From assembly GCA_035316885.1 (NCBI GenBank), contig DATHII010000065.1:1-10831 (forward strand): a DNA stretch of 10,831 nucleotides, in the 5' to 3' direction. Positions within the stretch are counted from its first letter, which is position 1. Each line of letters opens with the position of its first letter. Source of the stretch: DASRTE01 sp035316885. GTDB taxonomy: Bacteria; Actinomycetota; Actinomycetes; Jiangellales; Jiangellaceae. The position numbers and the translations under genes were made by a program. This document shows, piece after piece, positions 1 through 7,018 of the stretch. Under the pieces are notes generated by a model that saw only the letters and a program-made list of their open reading frames with translations, was not told the DNA's origin and ran no database searches.

Positions 1-1648
<1,648 letters not shown>

Positions 1649-1680
1649 TCAGGGCTCCTCGACGGCACGCGGCGACGGTT

Positions 1681-1812
1681 CCCCCTCTGTCGTGTCACCG
1701 GTGACGGCGCTCCAGAGTGGCCTCGCCCGGACGGTCCGTGCTGCCTGAGAGGTTCCGGGGATGTTGCCCCTTCGGCGCTCCACGCCGGCTGCGTGAAGTC
1801 TCTCCCGGCCGG
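1681..1812 (-). promoter_or_regulatory. Glycine riboswitch (single aptamer plus 3' ghost helix) upstream of gcvP
   Basis: Read on the minus strand, the leader carries the glycine aptamer landmarks in order: GGGAGAG (about 1806-1800), a CACGC/GCGTG hairpin, the core CGCCGAAGGGGCAA, a GGGG/CCCC stem, and CTCTCAGGCA. GGCC at 1810-1807 and GGCC at 1722-1719 can form a short P1. A second complete aptamer core is absent. Instead, CTCTG (1717-1713) pairs with CAGAG (1689-1685), enclosing a GTCACCGGTGAC hairpin (1705-1694). This resembles the 'ghost' helix described for singleton glycine riboswitches. These RNAs usually switch gcv genes on when glycine is abundant. The expression platform is not obvious here: there is no terminator hairpin with a U tract, and the gcvP ribosome site is about 20 bases past the ghost helix. 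The aptamer identity is secure and the ghost reading is likely. Confidence 0.9.
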
Positions 1813-1862
1813 GGTCGACGGCTCAACCGCTAAGCCTACCCGGCCGTGGCGGAGTGAGCCCG

Positions 1863-2471
1863 TCAGGCGCCGACGACGCGGGTACGGCGGCGCACGGCGA
1901 GCTCGTCGCCGGGGTGCTCGCCGGGCTCCTCGCCCGGACGCTCGCCGGGCATCTCGACCAACGTGGCCTCGACCTCGCGCCACACCCGGCCGACGGCGAT
2001 GCCGAAGACGCCCTGACCACCCTGGACGAGATCGACCACCTCGTCGGCGGACGTGCATTCGTAGACGCTGGCCCCGTCGCTCATCAGCGTGATGCCGGCG
2101 AGGTCCTCGACACCACGGTCGCGTAGATACTGAACCGCTTGGCGGATCTGCTGCAGCGAGACGCCGGTGTCGAGCAGCCGTTTGACGATCTTGAGGACGA
2201 GGATGTCGCGGAACGAGAAGAGCCGCTGGGTGCCCGAGCCCGAGGCCGGCCGGACGGTCGCTTCCACCAGGCCGGTGCGCGCCCAGTAGTCCAGCTGGCG
2301 GTAGGTGATGCCCGCGGCGGCGCAGGCGGTCGGGCCGCGGTAGCCGACATTGTCGGGGATCGGGCCGACCATCCCTTCGAAGAGCAGGCCCTGTCGCCCT
2401 GCTTCTGCGACGGCGTCAGCCGAGGGTGGCGCGCCGACCGGACCCGTTCCGCCCGTGGTGTCTCCGCTCAC
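1863..2471 (-). CDS. MerR-family transcriptional regulator, Rv1830 type
   Basis: A 202-residue DNA-binding regulator. The HTH lies at residues ~44-75 (GYRGPTACAAAGITYRQLDYWARTGLV cannot be quoted in full; it runs 43-69). It is followed by the MerR wing and helices through ~118, including RLFSFRDILVLKIVKRLL (83-100). The C-terminal half contains SDGASVYECTSADEVVDLVQ (131-150) and GVFGIAVGRVWREVEATL, the signature of the Rv1830 group. In M. tuberculosis that gene has been linked to growth or division control and to antibiotic resilience under the names mcdR and resR. That is literature memory, not visible here. The tail (175-190) is four PGEx-type tetrapeptides. The start is GTG at 2471 with AAGGAG five bases upstream. 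It has its own promoter and lies directly upstream of the gcvP riboswitch leader. No effector-binding domain is recognisable. Confidence 0.92.
   Translation of the reverse strand: MSGDTTGGTGPVGAPPSADAVAEAGRQGLLFEGMVGPIPDNVGYRGPTACAAAGITYRQLDYWARTGLVEATVRPASGSGTQRLFSFRDILVLKIVKRLLDTGVSLQQIRQAVQYLRDRGVEDLAGITLMSDGASVYECTSADEVVDLVQGGQGVFGIAVGRVWREVEATLVEMPGERPGEEPGEHPGDELAVRRRTRVVGA
1902..1949 (-). repeat. Four 12-bp tandem repeats inside the MerR gene
   Basis: Four in-frame degenerate 12-base units (1902-1913, 1914-1925, 1926-1937, 1938-1949), each ending in CCGGG or CCCGG on the plus strand. They encode PGER-PGEE-PGEH-PGDE in the acidic C-terminal tail of the regulator. The unit is a multiple of three, so copy-number change would keep frame. 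The tail is probably disordered. Confidence 0.8.
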
Positions 2472-2504
2472 GCCGACTCCTTAGTCTTCGAACTGACACC
2501 CGCG

Positions 2505-2533
2505 ACGCTAGGCGCGGGGGTGACAGCGGTCAA
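2505..2533 (-). promoter_or_regulatory. Probable promoter of the Rv1830-type merR gene
   Basis: On the minus strand TTGACC (2533-2528) and TAGCGT (2510-2505) are separated by 17 bases, a good match to the housekeeping sigma consensus of actinomycetes. Transcription would begin near 2498 and give a leader of about 27 bases containing the AAGGAG ribosome site. TGAC and GTCA half-sites overlap the -35. This suggests the gene is not only read through from the DUF151 gene. Confidence 0.6.
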
Positions 2534-2579
2534 CGCAACACGCGGGCCGAGTCTCGACCTCGACCTCAACTCGAGGGTT

Positions 2580-2595
2580 GTTGTTGATCAACAAC
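2580..2595. promoter_or_regulatory. 16-bp perfect palindrome, probable operator
   Basis: GTTGTTGATCAACAAC is perfectly self-complementary and AT-rich (6 of 16 G/C) in a strongly GC-rich region. It lies between the DUF151 stop codon (2618) and the promoter at 2505-2533, about 90 bp upstream of the expected merR transcription start. A dimeric regulator such as a MerR protein from this locus is the natural candidate. As RNA it could only form a six-base-pair stem with a GATC loop and no U tract, so an operator is more likely than a terminator. Confidence 0.55.
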
Positions 2596-2617
2596 GGTAG
2601 CCGAGCCGTGGCCGGGC

Positions 2618-3094
2618 TCAACTGGCAAAGTCCTCGGGCGACACGTGGTCGAGGAACTCGCGGAACTTCTCGACCTCGTCCTCCTCGTCGCCCTCGGAGC
2701 CTTCAGCGATGACGATGCCGACCTCGTCGAGCAGGGGTTCCGCCGCGAAGATCCGGGTGCCGGTCCGCAGCGCGAGGGCGATCGAGTCCGAGGGCCGCGA
2801 GCTGACCCGGATGCCGCCGGCGAAGACCAGTTCGGCGTAGTAGGTGCTGTCGCGCATCTCGGTGATCCGGACCTGCTCCAGCTTCGCGCCGACGGCTTCC
2901 AGGACGTCCTTGAACAGGTCGTGGGTCATCGGGCGTTCAGGGGTGACCCCCTGCTGGGCGAAGGCGATGGCCGTCGCCTCCACCGCTCCGATCCAGATCG
3001 GCAGGTAGCGCTCACCGTCGACTTCGCGCAGCAGGACGATCGGCTGGTTGGACGGCATCTCGACCCGGACGCCGACCACGTCGAGCTCGCGCAC
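2618..3094 (-). CDS. Bifunctional nuclease family protein (DUF151), Rv1829 type
   Basis: A 158-residue protein of the DUF151/BFN family, named for plant proteins with DNase and RNase activity. The bacterial role is not established. Family marks visible are LPIWIGAVEATAIA (31-44), RPMTHDLFKDVLEAVGAKLE (54-73), the YYAEL strand (85-89) and RPSDSIALALRTG (100-112). An acidic tail (about 132-148) follows. There are no membrane segments, so it should be cytoplasmic. The start is GTG at 3094. It is 67 bases downstream of the FtsR-type gene and probably in the same unit, but a TAGGGT seven bases before the GTG could allow a separate leaderless transcript. The family assignment is firm and the enzymatic activity is unproven. 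Confidence 0.93.
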   Translation of the reverse strand: MRELDVVGVRVEMPSNQPIVLLREVDGERYLPIWIGAVEATAIAFAQQGVTPERPMTHDLFKDVLEAVGAKLEQVRITEMRDSTYYAELVFAGGIRVSSRPSDSIALALRTGTRIFAAEPLLDEVGIVIAEGSEGDEEDEVEKFREFLDHVSPEDFAS

Positions 3095-3101
3095 GGCTTC
3101 A

Positions 3102-3107
3102 ACCCTA
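3102..3107 (-). promoter_or_regulatory. Possible -10 element placing the start at the DUF151 GTG codon
   Basis: TAGGGT on the minus strand ends seven bases before GTG at 3094, so transcription would begin at or within a base or two of the start codon, as in leaderless actinobacterial mRNAs. No convincing -35 lies 16-18 bases upstream. The same AGGG could instead serve as a weak ribosome site. This is a tentative call. Confidence 0.3.
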
Positions 3108-3161
3108 CGCCAGTGTTCCTGCCGGTGGCGTCCGACGGGGTCGCGAGGAGGGCCCGCTGAG

Positions 3162-3863
3162 TCAGTGGTTGCGCACGTTGCGAAGCTGGGCGTCGACGAG
3201 AGCGGCGTGCAGGCGCGAGGTCAGCCGCGCGATCTCGCTGGCGGTCTCCTCGCCGCGGCCGCGTGCCTCGGCACCGCGCTGGCGCAGCATGGGGGCAACG
3301 ACCTGCTCGACCAGACCGACCTCGCGCTCGGCGGCGCTGCGGATCGTGCGCAGGTGCCGGGGCTCGAGCCCGAACGCGGCGAGCTCTCCCGCGGTACGGG
3401 CGACCACGAGCGCGTCGGCGTCGAAGGTCGCTCCCCGAGCCGTGACGAGTCCGTACGACTCGAGATCGGCGAGCAGCTCGTCGGAGATGCCGGCCGCCTC
3501 GGCCAGCGAGGACCGCGAGAGCCGGACCTCACCGGGTTCGTGGGCGGAACCGGCGACCGCGAACGGGGTGCCGGGACGGCCGCCTTGCGAGAGCTCCATT
3601 CCACCGTCGAGTTGCTCGAGCTGTTCCTTGATCACCCGCAACGGCAGGTAGTGGTCGCGCTGGACGGTGAGGACGAACCGCAGTCGGGCGATGTCGTCGT
3701 GGCTGAAGCGGCGGTATCCCGATGGCGAACGCTGCGGTTCGACCAGGCCCTCGGACTCGAGGAATCGGATCTTGGAGATCGTGACGTCGGGGAAGTCGGG
3801 GCGCAGGTGGGCCAGGACCTCCCCGATGCTCAAGGTCTGGCGCGCCGGCAGCGCCGAGCTCAC
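3162..3863 (-). CDS. ftsR: MerR-family regulator, FtsR/Rv1828 type
   Basis: A 233-residue regulator. The winged HTH occupies residues ~11-85: LSIGEVLAHL (11-20), VTISKIRFLESEGLVEPQR (27-45), SPSGYRRFSHDDIARLRFVL (46-65), then LPLRVIKEQLEQLD. The C-terminal half (~115-225) is a helical domain containing LSRSSLAEAAGISDELLADL (115-134) and FGLEPRHLRTI. This layout matches M. tuberculosis Rv1828 and C. glutamicum FtsR, which activates ftsZ. The target in this organism is inferred. GTG at 3863 overlaps the FHA stop codon by four bases (GTGA), so translation is probably coupled and expression follows the FHA promoter. Residues ~86-112 form a glycine-rich linker. The ortholog call is supported by both sequence and gene order. 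Confidence 0.92.
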   Translation of the reverse strand: MSSALPARQTLSIGEVLAHLRPDFPDVTISKIRFLESEGLVEPQRSPSGYRRFSHDDIARLRFVLTVQRDHYLPLRVIKEQLEQLDGGMELSQGGRPGTPFAVAGSAHEPGEVRLSRSSLAEAAGISDELLADLESYGLVTARGATFDADALVVARTAGELAAFGLEPRHLRTIRSAAEREVGLVEQVVAPMLRQRGAEARGRGEETASEIARLTSRLHAALVDAQLRNVRNH

Positions 3864-4399
3864 CTCGGTCCGCCGCCGAACCCGTGCTGACTGGAGTAGT
3901 AGACCAGGCGGTACTTGCCGACCTGGACCTCGTCACCGTTGGACAGCAGCACCTCGTCGATGCGGTCGCGGTTGACGTAGGTCCCGTTGAGGCTGCCGAC
4001 GTCGGAGACCACGAACCCCTCGTCGCTGCGACGGAACTCCGCGTGCCGCCGCGACACCGTGACGTCGTCGAGGAAGATGTCGGAGTCGGGGTGGCGGCCG
4101 GCGCTGACCGAGTCGGTGTCCAGCAGGAACCGGCTGCCCGCATTGGGACCGCGGAGAACGACGAGGAGCGCGCTACCGGTCGGCAGTGCGTCGACGGCTG
4201 CCTGGTCGGCCGGGCCCAGGTCTCCGGCCTCTTCCCTGGCGCCGTCTTCACGCTCGACCTCGTCACGGGCGATCGCGAGGGTGCTGGTGGAGTCCGTTCC
4301 CGTTCCGGGTTCAGCGGCCGTGGGGAGACGAGCTCCGCACCGGGAGCAGAAGTTTGCGTCGTCAGGGTTCTCTTGACCGCACTGGGTGCAGAACGGCAT
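3860..4399 (-). CDS. garA: GarA/OdhI-like FHA-domain protein with N-terminal zinc ribbon
   Basis: A 179-residue cytoplasmic signalling protein. GarA and OdhI, once phosphorylated by Ser/Thr kinases or not, bind and adjust 2-oxoglutarate dehydrogenase and glutamate enzymes. The FHA domain (~76-168) has the phosphothreonine-binding residues: G101-R102, S116-R117-R118-H119 and N138-G139 in DVGSLNGTYVNR. PTGSALLVVLRGPNAGSRFL (73-92) closely matches the GarA core. Unlike mycobacterial GarA, it begins with a four-cysteine zinc ribbon (C4, C7, C18, C21). In place of the ETTS kinase-target motif there is DSTSTLAIARDE at 36-47, with T38 and T40 as possible phosphosites. The N-terminal region between them is acidic. 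ATG is at 4399, with GGAAGG about 12 bases upstream, which is a long spacing. The gene heads a unit with ftsR. Confidence 0.92.
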   Translation of the reverse strand: MPFCTQCGQENPDDANFCSRCGARLPTAAEPGTGTDSTSTLAIARDEVEREDGAREEAGDLGPADQAAVDALPTGSALLVVLRGPNAGSRFLLDTDSVSAGRHPDSDIFLDDVTVSRRHAEFRRSDEGFVVSDVGSLNGTYVNRDRIDEVLLSNGDEVQVGKYRLVYYSSQHGFGGGPR

Positions 4400-4417
4400 A
4401 GGCTCTACCGGCCTTCC

Positions 4418-4486
4418 GCCGCGGGCTCTGCCGCGGCTGGACGGAGGTGACGGCTCGCCGGTCTGGTGGACCCTCGATCGTCACCT
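4418..4486 (-). promoter_or_regulatory. Structured 5' leader of the FHA gene (two hairpins)
   Basis: The ~100-base leader predicted between the promoter and ATG 4399 holds two strong stems on the minus strand. The first pairs AGGTGACG (4486-4479) with CGTCACCT (4452-4445), with an inner GGTC/GACC stem around a CACCA loop. The second pairs GCCGCGG (4437-4431) with CCGCGGC (4424-4418) around a six-base loop, just before the ribosome site. No U tract follows either, so a simple terminator for gcvH is unlikely. No known riboswitch class was recognised. Confidence 0.5.
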
Positions 4487-4506
4487 GAGGGTTGACGGTT
4501 CCTGGC

Positions 4507-4536
4507 AACCTAGGGCCGGACGAGCCGAAGGGTCAA
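4507..4536 (-). promoter_or_regulatory. Probable promoter of the FHA-ftsR unit
   Basis: On the minus strand TTGACC (4536-4531) and TAGGTT (4512-4507) are 18 bases apart, directly after the gcvH stop codon at 4553. Transcription would start near 4500. A seven-base inverted repeat, GTCAACC (4532-4538, plus) and GGTTGAC (4490-4496), brackets the promoter. Its arms are 42 bp apart centre to centre, and one arm overlaps the -35. Confidence 0.65.
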
Positions 4537-4552
4537 CCGGACCTCGAGACCC

Positions 4553-4939
4553 TCAGGCCTCGACCTGTGCGCGATAGTCCGCGGCGTCCAGCAGGCCGCC
4601 GACATCGGCCGGGTCGGCCGGTGCGATCTCGATCATCCAGCCGGCGCCGTACGGGTCGGCGTTGACCTGTTCCGGCGCCGCGTCCAGCTCGTCGTTGCGC
4701 GCGACGACGCGCCCAGCCAGCGGTGCGTAGAGATCGCTGACGCTCTTCGTGGACTCGAGCTCGCCGCATGGCTCGCCGGCCGTGAGCTGGTCGCCCACCT
4801 CGGGAAGCTGGACGTAGACGATGTCGCCCAACTGTTCCTGGGCGTAGTGGGTGATGCCCACCCGGACACTTCCCTCAGCCTCACCGGGGCTGCGCACCCA
4901 CTCGTGCTCCGCGGTGTACCTGAGATCGTCGGGATACAC
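4553..4939 (-). CDS. gcvH: Glycine cleavage system H protein
   Basis: A 128-residue lipoyl carrier protein that shuttles the aminomethyl intermediate between GcvP, GcvT and dihydrolipoamide dehydrogenase. The start YPDDLRYTAEHEWVR is typical, VGITHYAQEQLGDIVYVQLP (27-46) forms the barrel, and ELESTKSVSDLYAPLAGRV carries the lipoylated lysine K65. DPYGAGWMIEI follows near the C-terminus. The full length matches the family. GTG at 4939 has a strong AGGAGG five bases upstream. It lies 17 bases after the DUF881 gene, suggesting cotranscription from that side. gcvT is not in the window. Confidence 0.97.
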   Translation of the reverse strand: MYPDDLRYTAEHEWVRSPGEAEGSVRVGITHYAQEQLGDIVYVQLPEVGDQLTAGEPCGELESTKSVSDLYAPLAGRVVARNDELDAAPEQVNADPYGAGWMIEIAPADPADVGGLLDAADYRAQVEA

Positions 4940-4956
4940 GGTCGCCTCCTCGGCGG

Positions 4957-5763
4957 TCAGCCGGCGTCCTCTTCCGGGGCCGGCACAGCGTACTCAGCCG
5001 GCGTGCTCACGTGCACGGCGTCCACGACGACCTCGTCGTCCTGGGTCACGGTCACGCGGCCGCCGCCCTCGGTGACCGTGTCGACGAGGCCCTGCGGGAA
5101 GTTCATCGCCTCGGTCAGCGCCTGTGGCTCACCGATCACCGTGAACCGGTACGGAGCCTCGAGGTGGACACCGTCGACCTCGACGCCGGAGCCGTCGTCG
5201 ACGACGTACGTGCTCGCGACCACGCGCGCCTGCTGGTCGTCGGCTCCGGCGATCTCGATCGCCTCAGCTCCCGCGCTGCGCAGCTCCTGCACCGCCGAGA
5301 ACAGCGCGCGCGCCGGCAGCGATCCGGCAGGGTCGTTGACTGTGACGACGATTCCCGGGCCCGTCGCCGCAGCGGTGCCGGCCAGCACAGCGAGTTGCCG
5401 GGCCAGGGTGGCCGTCTGCTCGAGCGAGGCCTGCTCGCTGTCGGCGCCGGATGCGAGCTCGCGCCGGTCGGCCTCCAACTCGGCGACCTGGCGCTCGAGC
5501 TGGTCGCCGCGCACCGTGAGCCCGTCCAGGATCTGGATCAGGTCGGCCCGACGGGCCCGGTTCAGCAGATCCTCGTCCTCACCCCGTACCTGCAGGACAG
5601 CCGTGAAGCCGAGCAGCCCGACGAGGATGGCGACTGCCCCCTGGCCCAGGTCCGGCCGGGCCCGCATCGCCCGCGTCAAACGGTTCAGACCGGTCGGCGA
5701 CGTCGGGACGAACCGCTCAGCAGGTGCCTCCTGCTGAGCGGCCGGCGAGCGCTGGTCAGGCAC
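4957..5763 (-). CDS. DUF881 membrane-anchored protein, Rv1825 type
   Basis: A 268-residue protein of unknown biochemical role, related to Bacillus YlxW/YlxX. It has a short cytoplasmic N-terminus, one membrane helix at ~42-59 (GAVAILVGLLGFTAVLQV), a predicted coiled coil at ~62-125 rich in R, E and L, and then the extracytoplasmic DUF881 domain (~134-250) beginning ATGPGIVVTVND and containing LRSAGAEAIEIAG and APYRFTVIGEPQAL. GTG at 5763 overlaps the end of the small basic protein gene by eight bases, so the two are tightly coupled. In Bacillus, DUF881 genes sit beside sbp, ftsA and ftsZ, which suggests envelope or division work. This is inferred. Confidence 0.92.
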   Translation of the reverse strand: MPDQRSPAAQQEAPAERFVPTSPTGLNRLTRAMRARPDLGQGAVAILVGLLGFTAVLQVRGEDEDLLNRARRADLIQILDGLTVRGDQLERQVAELEADRRELASGADSEQASLEQTATLARQLAVLAGTAAATGPGIVVTVNDPAGSLPARALFSAVQELRSAGAEAIEIAGADDQQARVVASTYVVDDGSGVEVDGVHLEAPYRFTVIGEPQALTEAMNFPQGLVDTVTEGGGRVTVTQDDEVVVDAVHVSTPAEYAVPAPEEDAG

Positions 5764-6088
5764 GGAACAGGTGCCGTCGGATCGTGGCGACGTTGGTGAA
5801 GATGCGGATGCCGAGGACGACGATCACCGCCGTCGACAGCTGCGCCCCCACTCCGAGCTGGTCGCCGAGGAACACGATGAACGCGGCGATGAGCACGTTC
5901 GCCACGAACGAGACCACGAACACCTTGTCGTCGAATACCCCGTCCATGACTGCGCGCAGCCCGCCGAACACGGCGTCGAGAGCCGCGACGACGGCGATCG
6001 GCAGGTACGGCTGCAGCGCCAGTGGGACGCTCACGTCGAAGACCAGACCGGCGACGATGCCGAGCAGCAGGCCGAGCGCCGGTATCAC
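5756..6088 (-). CDS. sbp: Small basic protein family (DUF1290), Rv1824 type
   Basis: A 110-residue integral membrane protein with about four hydrophobic helices (~2-18, 28-46, 56-75, 82-98) and a basic C-terminus, TIRRHLFRA. The family-typical YLPIAVVAALDAVFGGLRA (28-46) is present. The function is unknown. The reading frame stays open upstream to 6205, but that extension is arginine-rich and lies wholly inside the preceding DUF881 gene. GTG at 6088 (protein starting VIPALGLLLG) overlaps that gene's stop by four bases (GTGA) and gives the usual family length, so I chose it. The gene is sandwiched between two DUF881 genes, the order known from M. tuberculosis, and is probably coexpressed with both. 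Confidence 0.9.
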   Translation of the reverse strand: MIPALGLLLGIVAGLVFDVSVPLALQPYLPIAVVAALDAVFGGLRAVMDGVFDDKVFVVSFVANVLIAAFIVFLGDQLGVGAQLSTAVIVVLGIRIFTNVATIRRHLFRA

Positions 6089-6900
6089 GTGGCGTCCTCG
6101 GGCTGAGCGAGTCGCAGCACGGCCGTCGCGGCGGGCAGCGTCAACGAGTCGACATTGCGGATGTCGAACTGGATGCCGGCGGTGGTCGAGGCGTCGAGCA
6201 GCCACTCGCCTCCCGGACCCTCGAGGAAGCGGCTGCCGAGCGTGCGGGAGTCACCCACGGCGCGCACCTCGTACGGCGGGTCGAGTGGACGGAAGTTGAC
6301 GAGGATGACGTCGTTGGCCGAACGGATCGCGGTCATCGCGGTGACCCGCTGTCCGTTGATGCTCACCGCCTCGGCGCCGGCCGCCCAGAGGCCGTTGACG
6401 ACCTGCTGCAGGTCGAGGTCGAGCACGCTCGGTACGGCACCGGAGGTTCCACCGGTCGCGCCGTCCTCGGCGTCGTCGACCTCGACCACGACGCCCGGCC
6501 CCTCCACGGCTCCGGTGCCGGCAGAACCCTGCATCGCCGCCATCGACTCGCGAAGCTCGCTGCTGACGGCCACGTTGTCCAACTGCCGGGACTCGATCTG
6601 GAGGATGTCGCCCTCGAGGTCGGACAGCGTGCGCTCGAGCCCGTCGGTATGGCTGGCGGCGAGCCCGATCCGCTCGACCAGCGACTCCCGTTCGGCCGAG
6701 ACGATGCTGGCGTCCGCACGTACTTGCAGTGCCGCGGTCACCAGCAGAAGACCGAGCCCCAGTAGGCCGGCCATCAGCGCGAGAGACATCCGCGGACGGT
6801 TGCCGGAGGACGCGGGCCCGCCTGCGGCGCGCCGCCGGGCGGCAGCCTCGGCGTAGCCCTCGTCGAGGGCGTTGGCGAACAGGTCGGTGATCAACGACAT
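6085..6900 (-). CDS. DUF881 membrane-anchored protein, Rv1823 type
   Basis: A 271-residue paralogue of the gene at 4957-5763, with one membrane helix (~39-59), a coiled-coil stretch (~62-122) and a DUF881 domain (~132-265) with EGPGVVVEVDD, DLQQVVNGLWAAGAEAVSIN and the ITAMTAIRSAND-like segment that suggests a ligand or dimer surface. The role is unknown. Two starts are possible. ATG at 6900 gives MSLITDLFANALDEGYAEAA, which looks like real conserved sequence. ATG at 6984 adds 28 arginine-rich residues that look like noncoding translation and has no ribosome site. I prefer 6900, although its only GGAG lies 19 bases upstream, in the loop of a 14-bp inverted repeat. The gap to the phosphatidyltransferase gene is then 118 bases. 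Confidence 0.88.
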   Translation of the reverse strand: MSLITDLFANALDEGYAEAAARRRAAGGPASSGNRPRMSLALMAGLLGLGLLLVTAALQVRADASIVSAERESLVERIGLAASHTDGLERTLSDLEGDILQIESRQLDNVAVSSELRESMAAMQGSAGTGAVEGPGVVVEVDDAEDGATGGTSGAVPSVLDLDLQQVVNGLWAAGAEAVSINGQRVTAMTAIRSANDVILVNFRPLDPPYEVRAVGDSRTLGSRFLEGPGGEWLLDASTTAGIQFDIRNVDSLTLPAATAVLRLAQPEDAT

Positions 6901-6937
6901 GGACGCGTCCGGCCGCTCGCTCCGCCGGACGCGTCCA
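6900..6937. repeat. 14-bp inverted repeat made of two GGACGCGTCC palindromes
   Basis: Arms 6900-6913 and 6924-6937 are perfectly complementary around a ten-base spacer. Each arm contains the 10-bp palindrome GGACGCGTCC (6901-6910 and 6927-6936), so the site is also a direct repeat with 26-bp spacing. On the minus strand the right-hand end of the stem touches the probable ATG at 6900 and the loop holds GGAG. It could be an operator for two dimers or an RNA hairpin controlling translation. Confidence 0.75.
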
Positions 6938-6998
6938 GTCCGCCGCGTCACCACGCCCGTCATCGTCGCATGAGGGCGGGCCATTGCCGACAGTGCCG

Positions 6999-7015
6999 CC
7001 CCGAGTAATGCGGGG
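6999..7015 (-). terminator. Short hairpin after the phosphatidyltransferase gene
   Basis: On the minus strand CCCCG (7015-7011) pairs with CGGGG (7003-6999) around a seven-base loop, starting four bases after the TAA at 7019-7021. There is no U tract. At most this is a weak attenuator between the phosphatidyltransferase and DUF881 genes. Confidence 0.25.
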
Positions 7016-7018
7016 TCG

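Noticed and set aside
2580..2595. The palindrome as terminator of the DUF151 gene
   Set aside because: A six-base-pair AT-rich stem with no U tract is too weak. An operator fits better.
6085..6984. Longer DUF881 start at ATG 6984
   Set aside because: The additional 28 residues are arginine-rich, lack a ribosome site and cover the inverted repeat. Kept as an alternative only.
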